A DNA stretch of 36,319 nt from Methylococcaceae bacterium (lineage in GTDB: Bacteria; Pseudomonadota; Gammaproteobacteria; Methylococcales; Methylomonadaceae): assembly GCA_947505105.1 (NCBI GenBank), contig CANNKG010000033.1, positions 1 to 36,319 of the forward strand, written 5' to 3'. Shown here one piece after another: positions 7,652-17,486 of this stretch. The notes below the pieces were generated by a model that ran no database searches, was not told the origin of the DNA, and worked only from the letters and a program-made list of their open reading frames with translations. A program made the position numbers and the translations under genes. Numbering within the stretch: position 1 is the first letter of the stretch; every line of letters starts with the position of its first letter.

Positions 7652-8509
7652 TTAGATTAAAAATGTGCTGTGGGTTAAACGGTCTGAATGTGTATAGACA
7701 ACATACTGATCTTTTCGAGCAAAACCAATCAAAGTTAAACCGGTTTCATCGGCAAGACGAATCGCCAGACCGGTTGGCGCCGAAACGGCTGCAAGTAAAC
7801 TGATGCCAACAAAGGCGGCTTTTTGAATCATTTCGAAACTGGCACGACTGGTAATAATGACAAAGCCTTCCGCAAAATTTCGTCCGGTTTTTAACAGTAA
7901 TCCAATCAGTTTATCCAGAGCATTATGCCGTCCAACATCTTCACGCAACTCAACGATACCTTGACCTGGAATCGCCCAAGCAGCAGCATGCACTGAACCG
8001 GTCAGTTGATTAAGTTGCTGATGGCGATTCAGTTCGGCTAAAGAACTTAATAGCTCGGTAGCGGAAAGCGTCAACGAAGCCTTGACCGGCCCCGGTTTTC
8101 TGACAGCTTGTTGCAAGGTACTGGCACCGCATAAACCGCAACCAGTTCGCCCGGATAGATTACGCCCCTTTTCGGCCAAGCAGCTAAAGCGTTCAGCCGG
8201 AATTTGACAATGAACTTCAATACCATTGGATCGATTATAAACCCGCGTCGCCAGTAACTCTTTTGGGCTATCAATAATCCCCTCGGTGATACTGAAACCT
8301 AAAGCGAACTCTTCAAGATTTGTAGGCGTTACCAACATCACCACATGCGGAGTCCCGTTGTAAACCAACGATACTGGAACTTCCTCAGCAATAAAGTCGA
8401 GCTGCAAGGTGTGTTGATTACCTTGCCAACGCTCAACCATATTTTCTTGATAGCTCGGCCAACCTAAGTCCAGGTTTAATGCTTCCATAACGGAAACAGT
8501 CTCAGCCAT
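7652..8509 (-). CDS. fdhD: Formate dehydrogenase accessory sulfurtransferase FdhD (FdsC)
   Basis: FdhD transfers sulfur from IscS to the bis-MGD molybdenum cofactor, which formate dehydrogenase needs for activity. The 285-residue product is full length. It has the redox-active CxxC in GRTGCGLCGAS (about residue 120) and the segments ALGFSITEGII, REDVGRHNALDKLIG and GISLLAAVSAPTGLAI. Its ATG overlaps the 3' end of fdsA by eight bases, so the two are translationally coupled. In fdsGBACD operons this gene is called fdsC. Confidence 0.93.
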   Translation of the reverse strand: MAETVSVMEALNLDLGWPSYQENMVERWQGNQHTLQLDFIAEEVPVSLVYNGTPHVVMLVTPTNLEEFALGFSITEGIIDSPKELLATRVYNRSNGIEVHCQIPAERFSCLAEKGRNLSGRTGCGLCGASTLQQAVRKPGPVKASLTLSATELLSSLAELNRHQQLNQLTGSVHAAAWAIPGQGIVELREDVGRHNALDKLIGLLLKTGRNFAEGFVIITSRASFEMIQKAAFVGISLLAAVSAPTGLAIRLADETGLTLIGFARKDQYVVYTHSDRLTHSTFLI

Positions 8510-11354
8510 TCGTCACGCCTTGAGCAAGCAGTTCCAATTGATTGTCGGAAAAAGCTTGATATTTGGATTGCCAATCGGAAGTTTGACTCACTTTAGTGAC
8601 TTGAACTGCGGTTACCTTGTATTCTGGGCAATTAGTCGCCCAATCGGAATTATCAGTCGTAATCACATTAGCGCCGGATTCAGGGAAATGGAAGGTCGTA
8701 TAAACCACCCCCGGTTGAACCCGATTACTGACCAAACATCTTAATACAGTTTCTCCAGCTCGACTCTTGATACCGACCCAATCATTATCGGTCAATCCAC
8801 GTTCTTCAGCGTCATGCGGATGTATTTCAAGCCGATCTTCAGCATGCCAGGCAACGTTTTCAGTTCTACGCGTTTGGGCTCCGACATTGTATTGCGATAA
8901 AATCCGTCCGGTCGTCAGAATGAGTGGGTACTTACTGTTTACCCGCTCCTTAGTCGCCACGAATTCAGTCAGCATGAACAAACCTTTTCCATTATCACGC
9001 ATAAACGTTTGTTCATGCATGATTGGCGTTCCTTCAGGAGTTTGCTCGTTACACGGCCACTGAATACTTCCCAATTCATCTATTTTTGCATAACTGACGC
9101 CAGCAAAGCTTGGGGTCAAACGAGCAATTTCATCCATGATTTCCGATGGATCGTTATAATTCATCGAATAGCCCATCGCATTTGACAGAAGCTGGGTTAC
9201 TTCCCAGTCCTGATAACCAGCTAAAGGCCGCATCACTTTTCGAACTGGCGAAATACGCCGCTCGGCATTAGTAAATGTACCATTTTTTTCTAAAAATGAA
9301 GCTCCAGGCAAAAATACGTGGGCAAATTTAGCGGTCTCATTCAAGAAAATATCCTGAACGATAACACACTCCATGGCTCGGAGTGCCGCATGCACATGCT
9401 GAATATCTGGATCGGATTGGGCGATATCTTCACCTTCGACGTAAAGTCCCATAAAGCTGCCATCTAACGCAGCGTCGAACATGTTCGGAATTCGTAAACC
9501 TGGCTCACCACTCAAGTCAACGTTCCACGCATCAGCAAATAATTCCAGAGTCACAGAATCTGAAACATGACGATAGCCAGGGAATTCATGCGGGAAAGAC
9601 CCCATATCGCAAGAGCCCTGAACATTGTTTTGACCACGCAAAGGATTTACACCGACACCGTCTCGGCCTAAATTTCCAGTCGCCATCGCTAAATTGGCAA
9701 TAGATATTACCGTGGTCGAACCTTGACTATGCTCAGTAACACCTAAACCATAATAGATAGCGCCATTACCTGCAGTTGCATACAATCTAGCAGCCGCTCT
9801 GATTTCTGCTGCCGACACTCCCGTGATTGCTTCAAGGGCTTCCGGTGCATGTTGTGGCCCTGAAATGAAGGCTTTCCACTTGGCAAATGAAGCAACATCA
9901 CAACGTTCATGTGCAAAAGCATCATCCTGTAAGTTTTCAGTAACTACGACATGAGCCAAGGCATTCATTACAGCAACATTGGTGCCAGGACGCAATTTCA
10001 GATGATGGCTTGCCTGGACATGCGGAGATTTGACCAAATCAATTTCACGCGGGTCGATTACAATCAATTTAGCGCCCTGACGTAAACGTTTTTTCATCAT
10101 CGAACCGAAAACCGGATGACCGTCGGTTGGATTAGCGCCGATCACCATGATTACATCGGAATGCATGACTGAGTCAAAATCCTGGGTGCCTGATGATTCC
10201 CCGAAGGTTTGCTTGAGACCATAACCGGTCGGTGAATGACAAACGCGCGCACAGGTATCGACATTATTATTGCCGAAACCGGCACGAATTAACTTTTGCA
10301 CCAAATAGGTTTCTTCGTTAGTGCATCGTGAGGAAGTAATTCCACCGATCGAATCTCTACCGTATTTGGTTTGAATGCGTTTTAATTCGGAAGCCGCATA
10401 ATTTATTGCTTCTTCCCAACTGACTTCACGCCAAGCATCCTTAATGTTGGCGCGAATCATCGGTTTGGTAATTCGGTCTTTATGCGTTGCGTATCCGAAT
10501 GCAAAACGTCCTTTGACACAGGAATGTCCGTGATTGGCTTTACCATCTTTATGGGGAACCATACGAATGACTTGCTCACCTTTCATCTCGGCTCTAAATG
10601 AACAGCCGACACCGCAATACGCGCAAGTCGTCACGATGGAGTGTTCAGGCTGACCCTGAGCAATCACCGATTTTTCGATCAAGGTTGCGGTTGGACAGGC
10701 TTGGACACACGCGCCACAAGATACGCACTCAGATTCCATAAAGGCCTGATTTTGACCCGGAGAGACTTTCGAATCAAAGCCGCGACCATCTAAAGTCAAG
10801 GCAAATGTGCCCTGGGTTTCTTCACAAGCTCTGACACAACGCGAACAGACAATACATTTACTTGGATCAAAGCTGAAATAGGGATTGCTTTCATCTTTAA
10901 CCGCTTTCAAATGATTTTTGCCTTGCGGATTGTAGCGCACTTCACGAAGACCCACGGCTCCAGCCATGTCCTGTAGTTCGCAATCACCGTTAGCAGAACA
11001 GGTCAAACAGTCTAACGGGTGATCCGAAATGTACAATTCCATAACCCCACGACGCACATCGGCTAATTTCTGATTTTGGGTAACTACCTTTAAGCCTTCA
11101 GCGACAGGCGTCGTGCAAGACGCTGGCATTCCTCGTCCGCCTTCAATTTGTACTACGCACAAACGACAGGAGCCAAAGGGCTCAATACTATCAGTCGCAC
11201 ATAATTTGGGAATCTCGATGCCAATACTCGACGCTGCTCGCATAATCGAAGTCCCAGTCGGAACCGTGACTGAAAACCCATCGATCTCAAGCGTAACATT
11301 GTCGGTTGCGGTGCTTGCAGGTGTACCAAAATCTTTTTCTTTATCGATGCTCAT
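8502..11354 (-). CDS. fdsA: NAD-dependent formate dehydrogenase, catalytic alpha subunit
   Basis: FdsA oxidises formate to CO2 at a bis-MGD molybdenum centre and passes electrons down iron-sulfur clusters to FdsB. The 950-residue product starts with a [2Fe-2S] ferredoxin domain (Cys52, 63, 66, 80). A His-Cys cluster site (His112, Cys116, 119, 125) and two [4Fe-4S] sites (Cys167, 170, 173, 177 and Cys210, 213, 216, 220) follow. The molybdopterin domain has its own cluster (Cys244, 247, 251, 279) and the Mo ligand Cys372 followed by His373 in ARVCHSPT. It is the cysteine, not selenocysteine, form. A C-terminal MoCo-binding domain ends the chain. The ribosome site GAGGA precedes ATG 11354, 21 bp after fdsB. 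Confidence 0.96.
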   Translation of the reverse strand: MSIDKEKDFGTPASTATDNVTLEIDGFSVTVPTGTSIMRAASSIGIEIPKLCATDSIEPFGSCRLCVVQIEGGRGMPASCTTPVAEGLKVVTQNQKLADVRRGVMELYISDHPLDCLTCSANGDCELQDMAGAVGLREVRYNPQGKNHLKAVKDESNPYFSFDPSKCIVCSRCVRACEETQGTFALTLDGRGFDSKVSPGQNQAFMESECVSCGACVQACPTATLIEKSVIAQGQPEHSIVTTCAYCGVGCSFRAEMKGEQVIRMVPHKDGKANHGHSCVKGRFAFGYATHKDRITKPMIRANIKDAWREVSWEEAINYAASELKRIQTKYGRDSIGGITSSRCTNEETYLVQKLIRAGFGNNNVDTCARVCHSPTGYGLKQTFGESSGTQDFDSVMHSDVIMVIGANPTDGHPVFGSMMKKRLRQGAKLIVIDPREIDLVKSPHVQASHHLKLRPGTNVAVMNALAHVVVTENLQDDAFAHERCDVASFAKWKAFISGPQHAPEALEAITGVSAAEIRAAARLYATAGNGAIYYGLGVTEHSQGSTTVISIANLAMATGNLGRDGVGVNPLRGQNNVQGSCDMGSFPHEFPGYRHVSDSVTLELFADAWNVDLSGEPGLRIPNMFDAALDGSFMGLYVEGEDIAQSDPDIQHVHAALRAMECVIVQDIFLNETAKFAHVFLPGASFLEKNGTFTNAERRISPVRKVMRPLAGYQDWEVTQLLSNAMGYSMNYNDPSEIMDEIARLTPSFAGVSYAKIDELGSIQWPCNEQTPEGTPIMHEQTFMRDNGKGLFMLTEFVATKERVNSKYPLILTTGRILSQYNVGAQTRRTENVAWHAEDRLEIHPHDAEERGLTDNDWVGIKSRAGETVLRCLVSNRVQPGVVYTTFHFPESGANVITTDNSDWATNCPEYKVTAVQVTKVSQTSDWQSKYQAFSDNQLELLAQGVTNG

Positions 11355-11375
11355 CGGTTTGTCCTCAATTCAAAA

Positions 11376-12929
11376 TCAAGCGGCTTCAGCGTTTTCATCA
11401 ATTCCAAAATCTTCAGAAAAGTGATTCAAAGCGCTTAGCACAGGATAAGGTGTCATGCCACCTAACGCACAAAGCGAGCCATTTAACAGGGTATTACATA
11501 AATCTCGGAGTAAAGCGACATTCTTAACCAGCTCGCGACCATTAATAATGTCTTCAATTACCTCTACCCCCCGCGTTGAACCAATACGGCAAGGGGTACA
11601 TTTGCCGCATGATTCAACCGCACAAAATTCCATACTGTAGCGCGCCATCTCCGCCATATTGACGGTATCGTCGAAAACCACAACGCCACCATGACCCAAC
11701 ACCGTCCAAATAGCCGCAAACGCTTCATAATCAAGCGGGGTATCAAATTGCGATTCAGGCATATAAGCGCCCAGTGGTCCCCCAACTTGGACTGCACGAA
11801 TCGGCCTGCCCGTTGCAGAACCACCACCGAAATCATACAAAAGTTCGCGCAGCGTCATACCGAAGGCAACCTCAACCAGACCTGGATGCTTGATATTACC
11901 GGCCAGTTGTAAAGGGAGAGTACCGCGTGAACGCCCAAGTCCGAAATCTCGATAGTAATCGCCGCCCTTGTCGAGAATAATCGGCACAGATGCCAACGAA
12001 ATAACATTGTTTACGACGGTCGGCTTACCGAATAATCCTTTGATCGCAGGTAATGGTGGCTTAAAGCGAACCAAACCACGCTTACCTTCAAGACTTTCCA
12101 TCAACGAAGTTTCTTCACCGCATACATAGGCACCCGCGCCTAAGCGTACTTCGAGATCAAAATGCTTACCACTACCTTGAATGTCGGCACCTAAATAGCC
12201 AGCCTGATAAGCTTTTTCAATTGCGGCATTAAGTGTTTTATGCGCATGAGGATATTCAACTCTAAGATAAATGTACCCTTGAGTTGCGCCAACGGCTATA
12301 CCCGCAATGGTCATACCTTCAATTAAAACGAATGGATCACCTTCCATGATCATCCGATCAGAAAAAGTACCCGAATCCCCTTCATCAGCATTGCAAATAA
12401 TATATTTTTGATCAGAAGGCGTATTCAGGACGGTATTCCATTTGATGCCAGTCGGGAATGCAGCACCACCGCGACCACGAAGCCCTGAATCGGTTACGGC
12501 TTTTACAATATTAGCCTGATCCATTCTTAGGGCATTCATGAGGCCTTTGTAACCCTCATTATCCAAATAATCCTGCAAACTGATTGGATCGGTAATACCT
12601 ACGCGGGCAAAGGTCAAACGGGTTTGTCTTTTAAAATAAGGCAATTCTTCGGTTAAACCGAGTGATAACGGATGCGTCCCACCTTCAGTAAAATTAGAAT
12701 CAAATAAACTTTTCACCACATTGGCCTGGACGGGACCATAGGCCACACGACCTGCCGGAGTACCGACCTCTACCAACGGTTCTAGCCAGTACATACCACG
12801 GGAACCGTTACGGATAATTTCGATCTCCACGCCGCGCTGTTGAGCTTCCTTGGCAATAGCGACGGCAACCCGTTCAGCACCTAACGATAGGGCGCTCGAA
12901 TCGGCAGACACATAAATTTTCTGACTCAT
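11376..12929 (-). CDS. fdsB: NAD-dependent formate dehydrogenase, beta subunit (FMN, NADH site)
   Basis: FdsB is the NuoF-like diaphorase subunit that passes electrons from formate to NAD+ through FMN and a [4Fe-4S] cluster. The 517-residue product has an N-terminal thioredoxin-like region (about 1-115), which in complex I is a separate NuoE-type domain. The flavin/NADH-binding region follows, with GLRGRGGAAFPTGIKWN and GAGAYVCGEETSLMESLEG. The cluster motif ESCGKCTPCRIGSTRG lies near the C-terminus, with a fourth Cys in NGSLCALGG. The start overlaps the fdsG stop (ATGA) and has a strong AGGAGA ribosome site, so the subunits are co-translated. Confidence 0.95.
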   Translation of the reverse strand: MSQKIYVSADSSALSLGAERVAVAIAKEAQQRGVEIEIIRNGSRGMYWLEPLVEVGTPAGRVAYGPVQANVVKSLFDSNFTEGGTHPLSLGLTEELPYFKRQTRLTFARVGITDPISLQDYLDNEGYKGLMNALRMDQANIVKAVTDSGLRGRGGAAFPTGIKWNTVLNTPSDQKYIICNADEGDSGTFSDRMIMEGDPFVLIEGMTIAGIAVGATQGYIYLRVEYPHAHKTLNAAIEKAYQAGYLGADIQGSGKHFDLEVRLGAGAYVCGEETSLMESLEGKRGLVRFKPPLPAIKGLFGKPTVVNNVISLASVPIILDKGGDYYRDFGLGRSRGTLPLQLAGNIKHPGLVEVAFGMTLRELLYDFGGGSATGRPIRAVQVGGPLGAYMPESQFDTPLDYEAFAAIWTVLGHGGVVVFDDTVNMAEMARYSMEFCAVESCGKCTPCRIGSTRGVEVIEDIINGRELVKNVALLRDLCNTLLNGSLCALGGMTPYPVLSALNHFSEDFGIDENAEAA

Positions 12930-13408
12930 GCGGATTCTCCTAACTCATTGACAATTTCATCGAAGGTCTCAGCAGTAATCCGTCCATAAATATCATGATC
13001 AATTTGCATGGCTGGAGAGCAAGCACAATTACCCAGACAGTAAACGGGTTCCAACGAAAAGCTACCATCAGCGGTCGTTTCATGATAATCAATACCAAGT
13101 CTGGATTTCACATGGACTTCAAGTTGCTTTGCGCCCATAGCCTGGCAGGATTCAGCGCGACAAAGATGAATAGTATGTTTTCCCGGCGGCGTTTCACGAA
13201 AATAATGATAGAAACTAATAACGCCATGCACTTCGGCACGCGATAGATTCAGAGCACTCGCTATGTCAGGAACGCACTCTGCCGGCACAAAGCCTAGGGC
13301 ATCCTGAACGGCATGCAAAACAGGCAGCAGCGGACCGGGTTTAGCTTTAAAGCGCTCGGTTATTTCCTGTACAATCGAATGCATATTATCTCGTTCGGTC
13401 ATATTCAT
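12926..13408 (-). CDS. fdsG: NAD-dependent formate dehydrogenase, gamma subunit (NuoE-like)
   Basis: FdsG carries a [2Fe-2S] cluster and forms the diaphorase module with FdsB. The 160-residue product is a thioredoxin-like NuoE homologue with the cluster motif split as CRAESC and CLGNC (in PVYCLGNCACSPAMQ). It also has VHGVISFYHYF, typical of the family. It is the first gene of fdsGBACD. ATG 13408 and ATG 13402 are both possible starts. A GTGAG sequence abuts the first and lies six bases before the second, so 13402 may be the true one. The 262-bp gap upstream should hold the operon promoter, but no confident -35/-10 pair was found. Confidence 0.93.
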   Translation of the reverse strand: MNMTERDNMHSIVQEITERFKAKPGPLLPVLHAVQDALGFVPAECVPDIASALNLSRAEVHGVISFYHYFRETPPGKHTIHLCRAESCQAMGAKQLEVHVKSRLGIDYHETTADGSFSLEPVYCLGNCACSPAMQIDHDIYGRITAETFDEIVNELGESA

Positions 13409-13649
13409 CTCACTTTGATCATTCCATGCTGATTAAAACAACAGGCCACCCTGTCCGTTGCATCGCCAAAATTCAATGGTGCAGAGCATATCATAAGTAT
13501 CAGACTAAGTAAAAAGCTCAAATGACCCCAAAATATTTGATTTTTTTGAATATCTATGCGTACAAACCTTATTGATTCAGATTGCCACAAAAAAATTAAA
13601 ATTCCAGCATTCGCCAAATGAAAGTTTTTTCAACTAAGCTCAGGCTATT

Positions 13650-13670
13650 AACTTATAAATATTATAAGTT
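13650..13670. terminator. Perfect 9-bp inverted repeat just after the TauE gene
   Basis: AACTTATAA and TTATAAGTT form perfect arms around a three-base ATA spacer. It lies directly after the minus-strand stop of the TauE/SafE gene and upstream of fdsG. The stem has only one G-C pair per arm end and no U-tract, so it is a weak terminator at best. A protein-binding operator for the fds operon is an alternative reading. Confidence 0.35.
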
Positions 13671-14480
13671 TCAACTCACTACAAATTTTATACCTATCAA
13701 TAACAGAATTGATGCCAAAACAGGACGCAAAATTGATTCAGGAATCTTGGCGCTCAAATGGCTACCGATCCAAATACCCGGTAGAGAACCTACCAGTAAA
13801 GTTCCTAATAACGCCAAGTCAACATTGCCGATACTCCAGTGTCCGATCCCTGCAACGGCTGTTAAGGGAATCGCATGTGCAAGATCGGTGCCGACAATTT
13901 TGATCGTAGTCATTTTCGGATATAAAAATAATAAGGCAACTGTCCCCAAAGCGCCTGCCCCTACTGAAGACAGCGTTACCAGGACGCCTAAAACCGCGCC
14001 AGTAAGAATTGTGGCGGGTATTTGTAAATGCGCAAAACGTCCCGCATTCTCCGGAGTACTATGCTCATCATCAATGACTTGCTGCTTAGCTGCGTTTCTT
14101 AGAATAATGCTTCGAATCAATAACGCGCACGCTGTCAAAATCAAGGCAATCCCCAACGTGAAGGTAATTGCTCCGGTCGTTTCCTTACCGACTGAATTTA
14201 AATACTTTAAAACGTAGAGAGTTGCCAGGGCCAAGGGGATACTTCCCAATCCCAACCACCCCACAATCTTCCAATCAACCGAACCGTGTTTACCATGATG
14301 AACCCAAACACCGCCAGTTTTGGTAATTGCAGCAAATAATAAATCAGTCCCTACCGCGACTGCCGGCTTAAAACCAAACAAAAACACCAACAAAGGCGTC
14401 ATAAGGGAACCGCCACCAACGCCGGTAATGCCAACCAATAAACCTACGGCAAAACCAGACAAGGTATACATCAAATTCAT
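13671..14480 (-). CDS. TauE/SafE-family membrane transporter
   Basis: The family includes exporters of sulfite, sulfoacetate and other small organic anions across the inner membrane. The product of about 269 residues (from ATG 14480) shows about eight hydrophobic segments. It has the family's repeated G-rich motif in both halves: GLLVGITGVGGGSLMTPLL at the N-terminus and LSSVGAGALGTVALLFLY in the middle. A hydrophilic loop of about 35 residues (NAAKQQVIDDEHSTPENAG) divides the halves. I prefer ATG 14480 because the 15 residues before it in the longer frame (from 14525) are hydrophilic and unlike the family. It lies upstream of the fds operon on the same strand, but the 262-bp gap argues against one transcript. 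The substrate is unknown. Confidence 0.85.
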   Translation of the reverse strand: MNLMYTLSGFAVGLLVGITGVGGGSLMTPLLVFLFGFKPAVAVGTDLLFAAITKTGGVWVHHGKHGSVDWKIVGWLGLGSIPLALATLYVLKYLNSVGKETTGAITFTLGIALILTACALLIRSIILRNAAKQQVIDDEHSTPENAGRFAHLQIPATILTGAVLGVLVTLSSVGAGALGTVALLFLYPKMTTIKIVGTDLAHAIPLTAVAGIGHWSIGNVDLALLGTLLVGSLPGIWIGSHLSAKIPESILRPVLASILLLIGIKFVVS

Positions 14481-14605
14481 ATCATTACATCCGCTTTCAA
14501 ATTGAATAACAAAGTGGGTACGCACTTATTGCTAACCCTCAGGGTATTTTAACAATATGCATCAGCGGGTAATACTTAATTTAAATATTAGCTATAAATC
14601 TTGTC

Positions 14606-15067
14606 CTATTCTCGTGCCAAGACCAAACCTGCCTGAACTGGATCCGCACCGGAAAGATAGGAGCTTATGCTGAGCTTTTGATTGATCCCCTTTACATCTA
14701 CCCAGTCCACATCAACCGTTACCAAGCGACAGGCAAGTCCCCCTGGACAATCCTTGCTTGACCAAGTGCGTTTTAGCGTAGTATTTAATCCTTGACAAGG
14801 ACTGTCTTTTGCCGCCGGATCGCATTGGTCAGGACTATGGCTTTCAGAAACTAATACCGACTCTGAGGCTTCAGAAGTCCGTAACCACTCAATTTTATCC
14901 TGAACGTAATGGATTGCTGCGATACTAACGCGGGTGTCGGCATTATCTTTGAGGAATTGAGTTTGCAATTTCGCAAGACTTACCATGCCAACACCTACTA
15001 TAAAAAAGGCCAGCATGGCTTCGATCAAACCAACGCCTGATTGTTTAAGAGGTTCAAAATTAATCAT
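14606..15067 (-). CDS. PilV-like type IV prepilin / pilus modification protein
   Basis: The 153-residue product has a class III prepilin leader: a short N-terminus, then SG|VGLIEAMLAFFIVGVGMVSL, with Glu at position 5 of the predicted mature chain and Val rather than the usual Phe or Met at position 1. PilD would cleave after Gly14. The rest (YVQDKIEWLR, four Cys in the soluble part) resembles PilV minor pilins. The gene stands alone, without the pilW-pilX-pilY1-pilE genes that usually accompany pilV. Other type IV pilus genes in the window (pilS, pilR, pilZ) are not adjacent. Assignment to PilV rather than to another pseudopilin is tentative. Confidence 0.75.
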   Translation of the reverse strand: MINFEPLKQSGVGLIEAMLAFFIVGVGMVSLAKLQTQFLKDNADTRVSIAAIHYVQDKIEWLRTSEASESVLVSESHSPDQCDPAAKDSPCQGLNTTLKRTWSSKDCPGGLACRLVTVDVDWVDVKGINQKLSISSYLSGADPVQAGLVLARE

Positions 15068-15134
15068 ACGAATTTAGGAATGTAATAGGAATAATAACTA
15101 AATAATTTGAACAACTTAAATTCCCGCTCCTCAA

Positions 15135-15157
15135 CCCTCTCCCTGAAGGAGAGAGGG
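15135..15157. repeat. CCCTCTCC...GGAGAGGG-type hairpin, dispersed-repeat-like, likely terminator for sucCD
   Basis: The sequence CCCTCTC...GAGAGGG can form a short strong stem, with an alternative register CTCTCC-CTGAA-GGAGAG. It lies about 40 bp after the sucD stop on the minus strand and before the prepilin gene. Near-identical 'ccctctccc...gggagaggg' hairpins occur as dispersed intergenic repeats in many proteobacterial genomes. It may act as a transcript end for sucCD. Confidence 0.5.
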
Positions 15158-15195
15158 TAAGTTGTGCAAGTTATTTCATGCACGTTACTTTAACG

Positions 15196-16065
15196 TCAGA
15201 GTAAACTTTTTATCGCTTGCCCCAACTCAGTAGGGGCATTGACTACCTCAATATTAGCCGAACGTAAGGCAGCCATTTTACCTGCCGCGGTTCCTTTGCC
15301 ACCAGTGACAATCGCTCCAGCATGTCCCATACGCTTTCCGTCGGGTGCCGTTTTGCCAGCGATATAAGCGACCACTGGCTTGGAAACATGCGCCTTGATA
15401 TATTCTGCAGCCTCTTCTTCTTCACCGCCGCCGATTTCACCGACCATAATTATGCCGCGAGTTTGTTCATCAGCCTCAAATCGACTAATCACATCAATAA
15501 AATTCATGCCATGGATCGGATCACCCCCAATACCCACACAGGTACTTTGTCCCAAACCTACTGCTGTTGTTTGATTAACCGCTTCGTAGGTTAGTGTTCC
15601 CGAACGAGAAACCACACCAATACTCCCCGGCAAATGGATATAACCCGGCATAATGCCGATTTTACAGGCACCCGGAGTAATGATACCTGGACAATTCGGC
15701 CCAATGAGTAAGGTATTGGGAGATTGAGCCAACACAGCCTTAACTTTGAGCATCTGTAGTACCGGAATTCCCTCAGTGATACAGACAATCAGCTCAATCC
15801 CTGCATCGATAGCTTCTAAAATAGCATCAGCGGCATAAAACGGCGGAACGTAAATCATGCTGACTGTAGCGCCGGTAGCAGAAACCGCCTCGGCCACGGT
15901 ATTAAAAATCGGCAAGCCTAAATGCCGTTCCCCCCCTCGACCAGGCGTAACCCCTCCAACCAACTGCGTTCCATAAGCAAGTGCTTGTTCCGAATGAAAT
16001 GTACCCTGTTTTCCAGTAAAGCCTTGGCAAATAACTCTGGTTTCCTGATTGATTAAAATACTCAT
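15196..16065 (-). CDS. sucD: Succinyl-CoA synthetase (ADP-forming) alpha subunit
   Basis: SucD carries the phosphorylated active-site histidine and binds CoA in the TCA-cycle conversion of succinyl-CoA to succinate with nucleoside triphosphate formation. The 289-residue product shows the CoA-binding Rossmann start ([19 protein letters not shown]), [27 protein letters not shown] and the active-site GHAGAIV (about residue 246). It overlaps sucC by four bases. Its length and motifs match SucD. The related malate-CoA ligase subunit MtkB of serine-cycle methylotrophs was considered, but no serine-cycle gene is nearby. Confidence 0.93.
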   Translation of the reverse strand: MSILINQETRVICQGFTGKQGTFHSEQALAYGTQLVGGVTPGRGGERHLGLPIFNTVAEAVSATGATVSMIYVPPFYAADAILEAIDAGIELIVCITEGIPVLQMLKVKAVLAQSPNTLLIGPNCPGIITPGACKIGIMPGYIHLPGSIGVVSRSGTLTYEAVNQTTAVGLGQSTCVGIGGDPIHGMNFIDVISRFEADEQTRGIIMVGEIGGGEEEEAAEYIKAHVSKPVVAYIAGKTAPDGKRMGHAGAIVTGGKGTAAGKMAALRSANIEVVNAPTELGQAIKSLL

Positions 16066-17237
16066 GCTACGCCTCCAGACGCCAATGCTACTACCTGTTC
16101 TGCAGCACTTGCCAAATCGCTTGCCGCCACTATTTTTAATTGCGCATTTTCCAATAAGGCGCGCCCAGCCTCGGCATTCGTGCCTTCAAGACGAACCACG
16201 ACCGGTACTTTGACATCCACTTCCTGAACCGCATCCAGAATACCTTGCGCAATCACATCGCACTTTACGATGCCACCAAAAATATTAACCAACACGGCTT
16301 GGACATTATGATCCGACAAAATTAATTTGAAAGCGGCTGCAACACGCGCTTTAGTTGCACCACCACCCACATCCAGAAAATTAGCTGGGGCGCCGCCTTT
16401 TAATTTGACCAGATCCATCGTTGCCATCGCCAGTCCTGCACCATTGACCATACAACCGATATTACCCTGTAAGGTAATGTAATTCAGCTCAAACTGTTTG
16501 GCCTGATTTTCCTTGTCATCTTCCTGATTGGGATCCTGCATCGCTTGAATATCCGGATGCAAGGCCAAGGCATTATCGTCAAAATTAATCTTAGCATCGA
16601 GGGCGATCAAATCGCCGCTTGTAGTCTCCACCAACGGATTAATCTCGATTTGACTTGCATCTTTTTCCAGGAATAATCGGTACATTCCTTGCATCAAGGT
16701 AGTCAACTGGCTCGCTTGTGCCGCAGTTAAACCAAGCGCGAAAGCAATTTTCCGGCATTGGTAGTTTTGCAATCCTGCCACCGGATTAATCTGCAGAGTA
16801 ATAATCTGTTCCGGATGCTGCGCAGCAACTTCCTCAATATCCATGCCGCCAGCCGCGGATGCCATGAAGATCAACCTCGAACAACTACGATCGAGCAATA
16901 AACTTAAATAAAATTCACGTTGAATACTCGTCACATGCTCAACTAATACTTTTTCAATAGGTAAGCCTTCAGCATCGGTTTGATGCGTATGTAAGCGGGT
17001 TCCCAGCAACGCCGAGGTTATCGCCTGAACTTCTGCAAGATTTTCAGCGACTTTGACTCCACCCGCTTTACCGCGTCCACCGGCATGCACCTGAGCCTTA
17101 ACCACCCAGCGCTGCTCGCCTCCTAAACGTTGCAATGCGGATTCCGCTTCAACAACCCCCGAAATAACCTCGCTCAGGGGTGTGGCTATCGCATAATCTC
17201 TGAATAGCTGTTTGGCCTGATACTCGTGAATATTCAT
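16062..17237 (-). CDS. sucC: Succinyl-CoA synthetase (ADP-forming) beta subunit
   Basis: SucC contains the ATP-grasp domain that binds the nucleotide and the succinate end of the active site. The 391-residue product begins [12 protein letters not shown], the standard SucC start. It shows [17 protein letters not shown] (nucleotide site), EINPLV, LDVGGGA and [17 protein letters not shown] near the C-terminus. It is first in the sucCD operon, and a good ribosome site, AAGGAATTAG, precedes its ATG. It is divergent from pilS, so its promoter should lie in 17238-17435. Confidence 0.94.
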   Translation of the reverse strand: MNIHEYQAKQLFRDYAIATPLSEVISGVVEAESALQRLGGEQRWVVKAQVHAGGRGKAGGVKVAENLAEVQAITSALLGTRLHTHQTDAEGLPIEKVLVEHVTSIQREFYLSLLLDRSCSRLIFMASAAGGMDIEEVAAQHPEQIITLQINPVAGLQNYQCRKIAFALGLTAAQASQLTTLMQGMYRLFLEKDASQIEINPLVETTSGDLIALDAKINFDDNALALHPDIQAMQDPNQEDDKENQAKQFELNYITLQGNIGCMVNGAGLAMATMDLVKLKGGAPANFLDVGGGATKARVAAAFKLILSDHNVQAVLVNIFGGIVKCDVIAQGILDAVQEVDVKVPVVVRLEGTNAEAGRALLENAQLKIVAASDLASAAEQVVALASGGVA

Positions 17238-17486
17238 TACTAATTCCTTAAGTCACATTATGAAAATAAACCAATTCTATACCCGCTACTATACTGCAAG
17301 TTATCTGATCTGTGACGATTTTGACAAAAATCCGGACTTTAAAAAACTTGCCTTGCAAGCAAAATCAAAATAACCAAATGCATAATTTCTTCTAAACTTA
17401 ATCTGAGCAGCGCATAGTGTTAGAAATTTTATGCTGTGGTCTTTGAAGCTAATTCGTCACCCAAACCGCAATCTCATAAATTTAAA

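Noticed and set aside
13618-14217. A 199-codon plus-strand frame opposite the TauE transporter
   Set aside because: It is antisense to a clear membrane protein gene. Its composition is that of a shadow frame, and no start signal is present.
15196-17237. Malate-CoA ligase (MtkA/MtkB) instead of succinyl-CoA synthetase
   Set aside because: The SucC start [12 protein letters not shown] and [16 protein letters not shown] segment fit succinyl-CoA synthetase, and no serine-cycle gene is nearby.
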